A stretch of DNA of 6,148 bases from Gammaproteobacteria bacterium (GCA_021767985.1 JAASSH010000147.1:1-6148); one strand, 5' to 3'; positions 1 to 6,148 are shown, counted from the stretch's first letter. A program made the numbers and translations. The notes: a model not told the origin generated them from the letters alone.

Positions 1-467
1 AGCAGGTTTTCGTATAGCGGGCTGTGCCGCATTTCTTTTTCGGCAAGTTCGATATCGACGTCGTCGCTTTCCAGCGTGCGCACCTGGCGCGCGATTTCCG
101 CGAGCGTCATCGGCGGGCTGTCCACCAGCGGTACGTCGAGCATGCTGATCACCGAATCGACCTGTTCCAGCGCGGTCAATTCGTCGCGCAGACGCGTTAT
201 ATCGGACCGCACGTCCGTGCTGAATAGCTCTTCCTGCGGGCTGTAAGTCACGATCAGAAAATCGTCGGAGCCGTATTGTTCGCGGATGCTGCGGTAGTAT
301 TTCAGGCTGGCGTCGTTTTCCAGCACCAGCGAATCGGCCGAGGCGTCGAGTTCGAATTCGGGAATGAACAACAGGAAGTAGACGACAACGATTGTCAATC
401 CGATCAGCGTTACCAGGGGCTGTTTCAAAACCAGTCGGTCGTATGCGGCAACCAGGTTGGCAAGCAT
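1..467 (-). CDS. RND/MMPL-family exporter, N-terminal part (cut by left edge)
   Basis: This is the first 155 codons of a membrane transporter; the rest lies beyond position 1. The ATG at 467-465 opens a protein starting MLANLVAAYDRLVLKQP. One strongly hydrophobic membrane segment follows at about residues 17-35, and then a periplasmic stretch with the motif ADSLVLEND (residues 44-52), followed by LKYYR. A first transmembrane helix followed by a periplasmic domain beginning with this kind of 'SLxLENDxxLKYY' sequence is typical of the COG1033 RND/MMPL exporters, which usually have 750-900 residues and move lipids or other hydrophobic compounds using the proton gradient. The substrate cannot be told from this fragment. 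The gene starts 3 nt after the acyltransferase stop and has a good Shine-Dalgarno sequence inside the end of that gene, so both are co-transcribed and probably work on related lipids (inference). Family assignment is fairly sure; exact subfamily is not. Confidence 0.8.
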   Translation of the reverse strand, partial: MLANLVAAYDRLVLKQPLVTLIGLTIVVVYFLLFIPEFELDASADSLVLENDASLKYYRSIREQYGSDDFLIVTYSPQEELFSTDVRSDITRLRDELTALEQVDSVISMLDVPLVDSPPMTLAEIARQVRTLESDDVDIELAEKEMRHSPLYENL

Positions 468-470
468 TTA

Positions 471-1346
471 CTATTTTCCCTTTTCTAACGACGCGTAGGA
501 GCGATTGGAGAAACGGCGATACCCCCACTGGTATTGCGCCAGGTTTTCACGCACCAGCGCTTCGATCTGGTCGTTCATGTACTGGGCGCTACTGGCCTCT
601 TCACCAGCCAGCAGCGCGGCGTCGAGCGGCCGAATCGATAGGTTGAACTCCCCCGTGGGCGTGCTTCGACATACTGCCGCGATAAACACGTCGCAGTCTA
701 CCTTAGTGCACAGATTTTGCACCAGGGTCGTGGTGGGTGCGCTGACGCCGAAAAAACTGGAGTCGATACGCGCCTTGTTCCCGCCGGGTTTCTGGTCCGG
801 CAGGATCATCAGGCTGCCGCCCTGCTTCATGCCGAGCAATAGCTGGCGTAAGCCATGTTTCTTGGTTGGCACCAGGGTGCCGCCGCTGCGTGCTCGCGCC
901 TGCTTGACGAACTGATCCAGTACTTTGTTTTTGCGGCGCTTGTACATCATGATCGGTTGGTAGTGCTTTCCCAGCCAGACGGCCAGCGTCTCCCAGCTAC
1001 CCAGATGCGGTGCAATCACGATTCGGGCACGTTCGCTGGTTTCGAATTCGGCGCAGATTTCCGTCGACGTAATGCACTCGAGCACGCGTTCTACCGGCCA
1101 GCACCAGACCGCCGCCAGCTCGGTCATGGCGTAGCAGGTATGGCGCATCGATTCTCGGAATAGCTGTCGCTGCTCCCGCGCTTCGAGATCGGCGAAACAC
1201 AGACTGATATTTAAACGCATCTGCCGCGAGATCTGGTTCGGGGTAACACGCAAGACCAGGGCGATCGCCTCGGCAAGCCGGTACTGCGTGCGCAGCGAGA
1301 AATGCGACAGCAGTTCGAGGCAATGCTGAATGGCCGGCTTGCTCAA
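471..1346 (-). CDS. LpxL/HtrB-like lysophospholipid acyltransferase (lipid A-type late acyltransferase family)
   Basis: This 291-residue protein belongs to the family that transfers an acyl chain from acyl-ACP (or acyl-CoA) to a lipid, as LpxL and LpxM do on Kdo2-lipid IVA at the inner membrane. Visible motifs are the catalytic HLGSWE (residues 114-119, the H-x4-E dyad), ILPDQKPGG (181-189), FFGVSAPTTT (198-207) and QYQWGYRRF (271-279), all in the usual order. The length is close to the usual 290-310. The N-terminus has no strong membrane helix, only a weak hydrophobic stretch at about 25-33, so it may be peripheral. The start is TTG (1346-1344), one base after the glnS stop. No ATG, GTG or CTG exists between this codon and the nearest upstream in-frame stop (near 1390), and the first in-frame ATG would remove 42 residues of family-like sequence. 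No clear Shine-Dalgarno is seen, so translation probably depends on coupling to glnS. Being next to an RND exporter rather than in an lpx locus leaves the acceptor lipid open: lipid A, ornithine lipid or another glycolipid. Confidence 0.85.
   Translation of the reverse strand: MSKPAIQHCLELLSHFSLRTQYRLAEAIALVLRVTPNQISRQMRLNISLCFADLEAREQRQLFRESMRHTCYAMTELAAVWCWPVERVLECITSTEICAEFETSERARIVIAPHLGSWETLAVWLGKHYQPIMMYKRRKNKVLDQFVKQARARSGGTLVPTKKHGLRQLLLGMKQGGSLMILPDQKPGGNKARIDSSFFGVSAPTTTLVQNLCTKVDCDVFIAAVCRSTPTGEFNLSIRPLDAALLAGEEASSAQYMNDQIEALVRENLAQYQWGYRRFSNRSYASLEKGK
477..482 (-). promoter_or_regulatory. Shine-Dalgarno site of the RND exporter
   Basis: On the minus strand AAGGGA lies 9 nt before the ATG at 467. 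It sits within the last codons of the upstream acyltransferase gene. This supports the chosen start and shows that the exporter can load its own ribosomes even though it is in a tight operon. Confidence 0.55.
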
Positions 1347-1347
1347 A

Positions 1348-3027
1348 TTATTGTGATTGCTCGATCTTGGCCCAGCTATCGCGCAGCGTCATCGTGCGAT
1401 TGAAAATCGGGTTGTCGCTGGTCGAGTCGTAGTCGCTGATGAAATAACCCAGGCGTTCGAACTGGTAGGCGACCGGGTTGTCGGTCAAGTCGATCGTGGG
1501 CTCGAATTTGGCGTTGTCCATGACGATCTTGGATTCGGAATTGAGCGCCTGGTGGAAATCCGCCGCCGCGCCGGGATTCGGCATGGTGAACAGACGATCG
1601 TAGAGATTAACCGTGGCATCGATCGCGTGACGTGCGCTGACCCAGTGAATCGTGCCCTTGACCTTACGCCCGTCCGGGCTGCTGCCGCCACGGCTTTCGG
1701 GATCATAGGTACAGATCAGCGACTCGATTTCACCAGCGGCGTTTTTAACGACTTCCTTGCAGGTGATGTAGTAGGCAAAGCGCAGACGCACTTCGCGCCC
1801 GGGGCTCAGGCGGAAGAACTTGCGCGGCGCGTCTTCCATGAAGTCGTCGCGCTCGAGGTAAATTTCGCGCGAGAACGGCACTTCGCGAGTACCCAGCTCC
1901 GGCTTTTGCGGGTGGTTGGCGCCGTCGAAGAATTCTTCCTGGTCCTCGGGGTAATTCTCGATCACGACCCTGAGCGGATTGATTACCGCCATGCGCCGCA
2001 GCGCGCGCGCGTTCAAATCGTCGCGCAGCGCCGTCTCGAGCACGCCCATTTCGATCGTGCTGTTCTTCTTGGTGATGCCGATCATGTCGCAGAAATTAAC
2101 GATGGATTCCGGGGTGAAACCGCGCCGGCGCATGCCCGAGATCGTCAGCATGCGGGGGTCGTCCCAGCCGCTGACGTGGCCCTCGGTGACCAGCGCGTTG
2201 AGCTTGCGCTTGCTGGTCAGCGAATACTCGAGCTGCAGCCGCGCAAACTCGATCTGGACCGGTCGCGACGGGGTTTCGAGGTTGTCGAGAATCCAGTCGT
2301 AGAGCGGGCGATGATCTTCGAACTCGAGCGTGCACAGCGAATGGGTAACGCCCTCGATCGAATCCGACAGGCCGTGGGTGAAATCGTACAGTGGGTAGAT
2401 ACACCAGTCGTCGCCGGTATTGTGATGGGTAACGTGCCGAATCCGGTACAGCACCGGGTCGCGCATCTTGATGTTGGGAGAGCTCATGTCGATCTTGGCG
2501 CGCAGCACGTGCTCGCCGTCGGCGTACTCGTCGTTTTTCATCGCTTCGAACAGCTGCAGGTTTTCCTCGACGCTGCGGTCGCGGTAGGGGCTCTCGTTAC
2601 CGGGTTCCGTCAGCGTGCCGCGGTTGGCGCGGATCTCATCGGCGCTCTGGCTGTCGACATAGGCCTTGCCCTGCCTGATCAAATCGATTGCGAAGTCGTA
2701 AAGCTGGCCGAAATAATCCGAGGCGAACGGGTTGCTGTGCCATTCGAAACCGAGCCACTGGACGTCGCGCCGGATCGAGTCGATGTATTCCTGTTCCTCC
2801 TTTTCCGGGTTGGTATCGTCGAAGCGCAGGTTGCAGTAACCGTTGTAGTCGCGCGCGATGCCGAAGTTGAGGCAAATCGACTTGGCGTGCCCGATATGCA
2901 GGTAACCGTTGGGCTCCGGCGGGAATCGCGTGACGATGGTATTCATCTTGCCGGCTGCGAGGTCGGCATCGATGATATCGCGGATAAAATTGGAACTGTC
3001 GCTGGCTTCAGCGCTGGAATCGGACAT
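1348..3027 (-). CDS. glnS: Glutaminyl-tRNA synthetase (GlnRS)
   Basis: This enzyme charges tRNA-Gln with glutamine using ATP, in the cytoplasm. The 559-residue protein is full length (E. coli GlnRS has about 554). The class I catalytic core begins with [17 protein letters not shown] (residues 34-50, HIGH at 44-47). This wording is specific for GlnRS rather than GluRS. RFDDTNP (68-74), the YRDRSVEEN segment (148-156), YDFTHGLSD (214-222) and CTLEFEDHR (232-240) follow, then the KMSKS-type loop as LTSKR (270-274). The C-terminal half carries the beta-barrel anticodon-binding domain with [27 protein letters not shown] and a final [11 protein letters not shown], all matching known GlnRS. The start ATG gives the expected N-terminus leading into [12 protein letters not shown], although the Shine-Dalgarno is weak. 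It is the first gene of a string with the acyltransferase (1-nt gap) and the exporter. A GlnRS means that Gln-tRNA is made directly, as in gammaproteobacteria. Identity is certain. Confidence 0.98.
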   Translation of the reverse strand: MSDSSAEASDSSNFIRDIIDADLAAGKMNTIVTRFPPEPNGYLHIGHAKSICLNFGIARDYNGYCNLRFDDTNPEKEEQEYIDSIRRDVQWLGFEWHSNPFASDYFGQLYDFAIDLIRQGKAYVDSQSADEIRANRGTLTEPGNESPYRDRSVEENLQLFEAMKNDEYADGEHVLRAKIDMSSPNIKMRDPVLYRIRHVTHHNTGDDWCIYPLYDFTHGLSDSIEGVTHSLCTLEFEDHRPLYDWILDNLETPSRPVQIEFARLQLEYSLTSKRKLNALVTEGHVSGWDDPRMLTISGMRRRGFTPESIVNFCDMIGITKKNSTIEMGVLETALRDDLNARALRRMAVINPLRVVIENYPEDQEEFFDGANHPQKPELGTREVPFSREIYLERDDFMEDAPRKFFRLSPGREVRLRFAYYITCKEVVKNAAGEIESLICTYDPESRGGSSPDGRKVKGTIHWVSARHAIDATVNLYDRLFTMPNPGAAADFHQALNSESKIVMDNAKFEPTIDLTDNPVAYQFERLGYFISDYDSTSDNPIFNRTMTLRDSWAKIEQSQ

Positions 3028-3058
3028 TGGGTAATCTGCATCGAAATCGAATCGCCGG

Positions 3059-3087
3059 ATTTTAACCGATACGCAGGCAAAGCTGAA
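3059..3087 (-). promoter_or_regulatory. glnS: Predicted sigma70 promoter for glnS and the downstream operon
   Basis: On the minus strand a -10 box TAAAAT (3064-3059, five of six consensus bases) follows a weak -35 box TTCAGC (3087-3082, three of six) with an exact 17-nt spacer. Transcription would begin near 3052 and give a leader of about 25 nt before the ATG at 3027. This is a match by eye without experimental support. Confidence 0.4.
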
Positions 3088-3124
3088 TCGCTTTACCCGG
3101 CGCTGATTTATCTAAAACCTGGAT

Positions 3125-3150
3125 GTCATCCCCGCTTTCGCGGGGATGAC
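3125..3150. repeat. REP-like perfect palindrome (11-bp stem, TTTC loop)
   Basis: GTCATCCCCGC (3125-3135) and GCGGGGATGAC (3140-3150) are exact reverse complements separated by the four-base loop TTTC (GAAA on the other strand). This is the classic form of intergenic REP palindromes in proteobacteria, which are mobilised by a REP-associated tyrosine transposase (RAYT). No such transposase gene is in the window. The hairpin lies in the spacer between the divergent glnS and Udh-family genes, upstream of both, so a role as a terminator of either gene is unlikely. No T-run follows on either strand. It shares the CTTTCG loop region and CCGG-type stem logic with the repeat at 4239-4258. Confidence 0.75.
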
Positions 3151-3263
3151 GCGTTATTGAGGATACCTGAACGGTTTTATCGGAAGTAATTGTGCTGCAA
3201 TCTGTCATTTCGTTGCGGCGGGAAGATTCGCAGATAGGCTACAATGACCGCTGACATTATACC

Positions 3264-3268
3264 GGGAG
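3264..3268 (+). promoter_or_regulatory. Shine-Dalgarno site of the Udh-family dehydrogenase
   Basis: GGGAG lies 6 nt before the ATG at 3275 and fixes the start of the gene. A possible -10 box TACAAT is at 3240-3245, but its best -35 partner (TTGCGG at 3213-3218) is 21 nt away, which is too far for a normal sigma70 promoter, so the promoter is left unassigned. Confidence 0.6.
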
Positions 3269-3274
3269 CAAGAC

Positions 3275-4096
3275 ATGCCACGTTTCAATCGACTTTTAAT
3301 CACCGGCGCCGCGGGCAACCTCGGGCGCGAACTGCGGCGCGGGCTTGAGCCGCTCGCGACAAATCTGCGCATCACCGACCGGGTCGACATGGAAGCCTTC
3401 GGCGAACACGAGGAAGTCATGCCCTGCGAGCTGGGTGATTTCGACGCGGTTAGCGCCGTAGTCAAGGGCTGTGATGCGATCGTGCATTTCGGTGCCGCAC
3501 CGGTTGAGCGGCCTTGGGAAGAGGTGCTCGAAAGCTCGATCAAGGGCGGTTACAACGTCTACGAGGCCGCGCGTCGGCACGGCATCAAGCGTATCGTTTA
3601 CGCCAGCTCGATCCATGCCGTCGGCTACGAACGCCGTGAAGCAGGCGCGGATACCGATACCCCGCATAACCCGGACACGCTTTACGGCGTGTCAAAATGT
3701 TTCGTCGAAGACCTGGGTAAGATGTATTTCAACAAGTTCGGCATCGAGTCGGCCATGTTGCGCATCAACTCCTGTTACGAAAAACCGGCCGACCGCCGGC
3801 ACCTGGCGACCTGGCTGAGCTTCGGTGACCTGGTGCACCTGGTGGAGCGCTGCCTGGTTTCGGAGCGTATCGGCTACACCGTGGTTTACGGCATCTCGAA
3901 CAACCAGGAGGCTTTTTTCTCGAACCACAAGGTCGCCCACCTGGGTTACCAACCGAAGGATAATGCCGAAGACTACCGCGCAGAAGTCGAGGCAAAGGTC
4001 GGTGTCGGCGATCCCTTCGATCCGGCGGTCGAATATGTCGGTGGATTTCTCGTGCCCTACGGGCATCCCGACGAAGAAGAACGCATCGAGGTCTGA
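3275..4096 (+). CDS. NAD-dependent dehydrogenase of the uronate dehydrogenase (Udh) family, extended SDR
   Basis: This is a 273-residue cytoplasmic Rossmann-fold oxidoreductase. The nucleotide site is TGAAGNLG (residues 10-17), and an acidic residue, D35, at the end of the second strand favours NAD over NADP. Then come CELGD (51-55), CDAIVHFGA (66-74), YASS (109-112) and the catalytic YGVSK (Y137, K141). The order and spacing, together with SKCFVEDLGKMYF, LRINSC, the ATWLSFGDLVHLVE stretch and LGYQPKDNAEDY (223-234), match bacterial uronate dehydrogenases, which oxidise galacturonate or glucuronate to the aldarolactone (EC 1.1.1.203; usual length about 265-275). From memory of that family, the substrate-pocket motifs HLGG(V/I)SVE and SSNH are HFGAAPVE and SSIH here, so the sugar oxidised may differ. 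No uronate transporter or catabolic gene is next to it. It stands alone between two repeat-bearing spacers, with its own Shine-Dalgarno. Family is sure; substrate is not. Confidence 0.85.
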   Translation: MPRFNRLLITGAAGNLGRELRRGLEPLATNLRITDRVDMEAFGEHEEVMPCELGDFDAVSAVVKGCDAIVHFGAAPVERPWEEVLESSIKGGYNVYEAARRHGIKRIVYASSIHAVGYERREAGADTDTPHNPDTLYGVSKCFVEDLGKMYFNKFGIESAMLRINSCYEKPADRRHLATWLSFGDLVHLVERCLVSERIGYTVVYGISNNQEAFFSNHKVAHLGYQPKDNAEDYRAEVEAKVGVGDPFDPAVEYVGGFLVPYGHPDEEERIEV

Positions 4097-4122
4097 AACA
4101 GCCTCAGGCGGCGCGACTCAAG

Positions 4123-4261
4123 GTCACCCCGGCCCCCGAGCCGGGGTCCATTCCTGCCAAGCCCCCAGATACGAAAAGTGGTTGTGTCCAAACCTTGTCG
4201 CATTCAAATGAATTACAAAATCAGGATTATCGAAATGGATACCGGCTTTCGCCGGTATGTC
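4123..4261. repeat. REPIN/BIME-like pair of inverted REP palindromes
   Basis: Two hairpins face each other in the spacer between convergent genes. The left one has the stem ACCCCGGC (4126-4133) with GCCGGGGT (4140-4147) around a 6-nt loop. The right one has ATACCGGC (4239-4246) with GCCGGTAT (4251-4258) around TTTC. Read inward from each end, both units have the same plan: G-T/A-CA, a CCGGC stem arm, a loop, GCCGG and then a shared TCCATT (4147-4152, and on the minus strand 4240-4235). About 80 nt of less structured, AT-richer sequence lies between them. Two REPs in inverted orientation are the known architecture of REPINs. Because the Udh-family gene and the nitroreductase converge here, the hairpins may also act as a transcription barrier from both sides, though neither has a T-run. 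Confidence 0.75.
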
Positions 4262-4316
4262 GATCCTGCCGAATGGAAAAGTCACTCCGACTCGGGACGT
4301 GGTGACCTGTTGAAGC

Positions 4317-4898
4317 CTATTCCCAGTCGCTGAGGTAGCTTTCGACCGCGGGCAGTGGCCGCGGCGGTATCTCGAGCTCCGGTGTGCCGAGATATATAAA
4401 GCCGATAATCTGCTCGTTGTCGGCGATGCCGAGTTCGCCGCGGACGTAGTCGTCATACGCGTTGGCGCCAGTCAGCCAGATCGAGCCGAAGCCGAGCGCA
4501 TTGCTGGCCAGCAGGACGTTATGCGCGGCCGCGCCGGCACTCAGCATTTGCTCGATTTCAGGGATCTTCTCGCTTTCGACCAGGGAAGCCACCACCACCA
4601 CGATCAGCGGCGAGCGCAGCGGCTTTTCGCGCTGCTTGGCGAGATAAGCGGCATCGACATCGGGTTCACGCTGCCGGGTAGCCTGCACGAAAATCTCCGA
4701 CAGGCGATAACGCGCATCGCCGCGGATGGTGATAAAACGGTAGGGGTACAGGCGCCCATGATCGGGGGCGCTCATCGCAACCTGCAGGATTTCAGCCAGC
4801 TGCGCCTCGTCCGGCGCGGGGTCGGTCAGGGCTTTGGCCGGGGTCGAGAACCGGTTCAGGTGTTTCAGGGCAGCGTTCATATTTAAAGCCGATGGCAT
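4317..4898 (-). CDS. YdjA-like FMN-dependent NAD(P)H nitroreductase family protein
   Basis: This is a small soluble flavoenzyme of the nitroreductase superfamily (193 residues; E. coli YdjA has 183). Members hold FMN as homodimers and reduce nitro compounds, quinones or other electron acceptors; the natural substrate of YdjA-type proteins is not well defined. Visible motifs are DPAPDEAQLAEIL (residues 26-38), APDH (44-47), SPLIVVVVA (96-104), SAGAAAHN (120-127), GFGSIWLTG (136-144) and IIGFIYLGTPE (164-174), in YdjA order. Two starts are possible: ATG at 4898, or ATG at 4880, which gives MNAALKHLNRFS and fits the YdjA N-terminus better. Neither has a good Shine-Dalgarno. The usual FMN-contact motif NRRS reads NRFS here (residues 15-18). 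The gene converges on the Udh-family gene across the REPIN and is divergent from the M61 peptidase, with 58 bp between starts (76 bp with the shorter start). Family is sure, reaction unknown. Confidence 0.88.
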   Translation of the reverse strand: MPSALNMNAALKHLNRFSTPAKALTDPAPDEAQLAEILQVAMSAPDHGRLYPYRFITIRGDARYRLSEIFVQATRQREPDVDAAYLAKQREKPLRSPLIVVVVASLVESEKIPEIEQMLSAGAAAHNVLLASNALGFGSIWLTGANAYDDYVRGELGIADNEQIIGFIYLGTPELEIPPRPLPAVESYLSDWE

Positions 4899-4956
4899 TT
4901 GGTGTCAAAGCCGCCAATGATACACTTCGGCCTTGCTTGATGAGTAGTATTTCTAA

Positions 4957-6148
4957 ATGATCAGATACCAGATTACCAGCGGCAATCCCGCCAGCCACTA
5001 TTTCGACGTTTCGATCCGGATCGACAGTCCCGATGCGGAGGGCCAGGCACTGCGCCTGCCGAACTGGATTCCGGGCAGCTACATGATCCGCGATTTTGCG
5101 CGTAACCTGCTGGACATGCGGGCAAGCTGCGACGATGAGCCGCTTGCGATCGAACAGCTCGATAAATCGAACTGGCGCGTCGCGGCCTGCGACGGCCAGC
5201 TTTTGGTCGAGTACAAGGTGTATGCGAAGGACCTGTCGGTACGCGCCGCGCATCTCGACGATACCCATGGATACTACAACGGCAGCAGCGTGTTTCTCGA
5301 AGTCCTGGGGCAGTCGGACCAGGCCTGCGAGGTTCAAATCGACAGGCCGTCGCCGGAATATTGCTCCGCCTGGCGCGTGGCGACGTCGCTCAGGCGCAAG
5401 CAGGTCGAGGCCTTTGACTTCGGGCTTTACGGGGCGCTCGACTACGACGACCTGATCGATCACCCGGTCGAGATGGGCGAATTCGTGCACATCGATTTCG
5501 AAGCCTGCGGCGTGCCGCACGATATCGTTCTGACAGGGCGCTTCGAATGTGACAGCGCGCGCCTCGCCGCGGACCTGAAAAAGATCTGCGAGCATCATAT
5601 CCGTTTCTTCGGCGAACCTCCGCCGATGGATTATTACCTGTTCCAGGTGATGGTCGTCGGCGAGGGTTACGGTGGGCTCGAGCATCGCGCCAGCACCAGC
5701 CTGGTGGCGAGCCGCGCAAGCCTGCCGAAACTCGGTCAGGACGATGTCGACGACGACTATCGCGATTTCCTCGGCCTGTGCAGCCACGAGTATTTTCACA
5801 CCTGGAACGTCAAGCGCATCAAGCCCGAGGTTTACCGGCCCTACGATTTGCAGCGCGAGGTTTATACCGACCTGCTGTGGGCCTTCGAGGGTATCACCTC
5901 GTATTACGACGATCTCGCGCTGGTGCGTACCGGCCTGATCGATACCGAGAGTTATCTCGAGCTGCTCGCCCAGACCATGACCAGGGTGCAGCGCGGGCTC
6001 GGACGCACGCGCCAGTCGGCGGCGGAATCCAGCTTCAATGCCTGGACCAAATTCTACAAGCAGGATGAAAACGCGACTAACGCGATTGTCAGCTACTACG
6101 CCAAGGGCTGCCTGATCGCGGCCTGCATCGATCTCAAGATGCGCGCGG
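4957..6148 (+). CDS. M61-family metallopeptidase (glycyl aminopeptidase-like), N-terminal and catalytic part, cut by right edge
   Basis: The first 397 codons of a zinc aminopeptidase are present, with no stop before the window ends. The family usually has about 590-620 residues, the missing end normally holding a PDZ domain. The N-terminal beta-sandwich domain begins MIRYQITSGNPASHYFDV and contains LPNWIPGSYMIRDFARNL (about residues 33-50) and GYYNGSSVFL, both hallmark segments of this family. The catalytic domain has GEGYGGLEHR and the zinc motif HEYFH (residues 277-281), followed by TWNVKRIKPE, and the third zinc ligand is probably E311 in WAFEGITSYYDD. All expected catalytic residues in view are intact. 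No signal peptide is seen, so the protein is probably cytoplasmic. The start is well set because an in-frame TAA (4954-4956) directly precedes the ATG; the Shine-Dalgarno is poor. Its physiological peptide substrates are not known from sequence. Confidence 0.93.
   Translation, partial: MIRYQITSGNPASHYFDVSIRIDSPDAEGQALRLPNWIPGSYMIRDFARNLLDMRASCDDEPLAIEQLDKSNWRVAACDGQLLVEYKVYAKDLSVRAAHLDDTHGYYNGSSVFLEVLGQSDQACEVQIDRPSPEYCSAWRVATSLRRKQVEAFDFGLYGALDYDDLIDHPVEMGEFVHIDFEACGVPHDIVLTGRFECDSARLAADLKKICEHHIRFFGEPPPMDYYLFQVMVVGEGYGGLEHRASTSLVASRASLPKLGQDDVDDDYRDFLGLCSHEYFHTWNVKRIKPEVYRPYDLQREVYTDLLWAFEGITSYYDDLALVRTGLIDTESYLELLAQTMTRVQRGLGRTRQSAAESSFNAWTKFYKQDENATNAIVSYYAKGCLIAACIDLKMRA

Noticed and set aside
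3125..3150. Rho-independent terminator
   Set aside because: The stem is strong, but no T-run follows on either strand and both flanking genes point away from it.
1357..3189. A 610-codon open frame on the plus strand, opposite glnS
   Set aside because: It lies antisense to the certain glnS gene and arises from its codon bias, which leaves few stops in the mirrored frame. The predicted protein has no recognisable motif and runs out into the REP-bearing spacer.
3213..3245. Sigma70 promoter for the Udh-family gene (TTGCGG with TACAAT)
   Set aside because: The -10 box is good, but the spacer of 21 nt is too long and no better -35 box is present at 16-18 nt.
4281..4306. A further small inverted repeat (GTCAC with GTGAC) next to the nitroreductase stop
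   Set aside because: Only 5 bp pair over a 16-nt loop without a T-run; such matches are expected by chance in this composition.
4124..4456. A 110-codon minus-strand frame crossing the REPIN
   Set aside because: It reads through the palindromes and gives the IPAKAGI-type peptide that is a well-known false product of translated REP elements. Its remainder overlaps the nitroreductase in another frame.
4792..5799. A 335-codon open frame on the minus strand, opposite the M61 peptidase and the nitroreductase start
   Set aside because: The plus strand carries unmistakable M61 motifs (HEYFH, NWIPGSYMIRDFARN) over the same bases, and the minus-strand translation resembles no family.

Overview
The window holds six protein-coding genes and two intergenic spaces that carry palindromic repeats. 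The DNA is moderately GC-rich with even codon use. The closest gene families (a proteobacterial-type GlnRS, an LpxL/HtrB-type acyltransferase, a YdjA-type nitroreductase, an M61 peptidase and REP-like repeats) point to a gammaproteobacterium, probably environmental. This assignment is inferred from gene families only, with no rRNA marker in view. No tRNA, CRISPR array, phage gene or insertion sequence was seen.

Left part, minus strand (1-3027): a compact gene string reads right to left. It contains glnS (glutaminyl-tRNA synthetase), an LpxL/HtrB-like lipid acyltransferase, and the N-terminal quarter or less of an RND/MMPL-family exporter that runs off the left edge. The gaps are 1 nt (glnS to acyltransferase) and 3 nt (acyltransferase to exporter), so this is almost certainly one transcript. 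The acyltransferase has a TTG start directly behind the glnS stop. A sigma70-like promoter can be placed about 32 nt before the glnS start. The acyltransferase-exporter pair suggests making and moving an acylated lipid at the cell envelope, attached to a housekeeping tRNA synthetase.

Middle (3028-4316): a divergent spacer carries a perfect 11-bp hairpin (REP-like). It is followed by a plus-strand short-chain dehydrogenase of the uronate dehydrogenase (Udh) family, with two substrate-pocket motifs changed from the usual form. Between this gene and the convergent nitroreductase lies a 139-bp pair of inverted palindromes with the architecture of a REPIN/BIME.

Right part (4317-6148): a YdjA-type FMN nitroreductase on the minus strand is divergent from an M61-family metallopeptidase on the plus strand, which is cut by the right edge. 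They share a start-to-start spacer of only 58 bp.

Most of the content is ordinary. The points worth a second look are the repeat family with compensated stems, the tightly packed glnS/acyltransferase/exporter operon with its TTG start, and the divergent active-site motifs of the Udh-like and nitroreductase proteins. I see no clear evidence for a wholly new system in this window.
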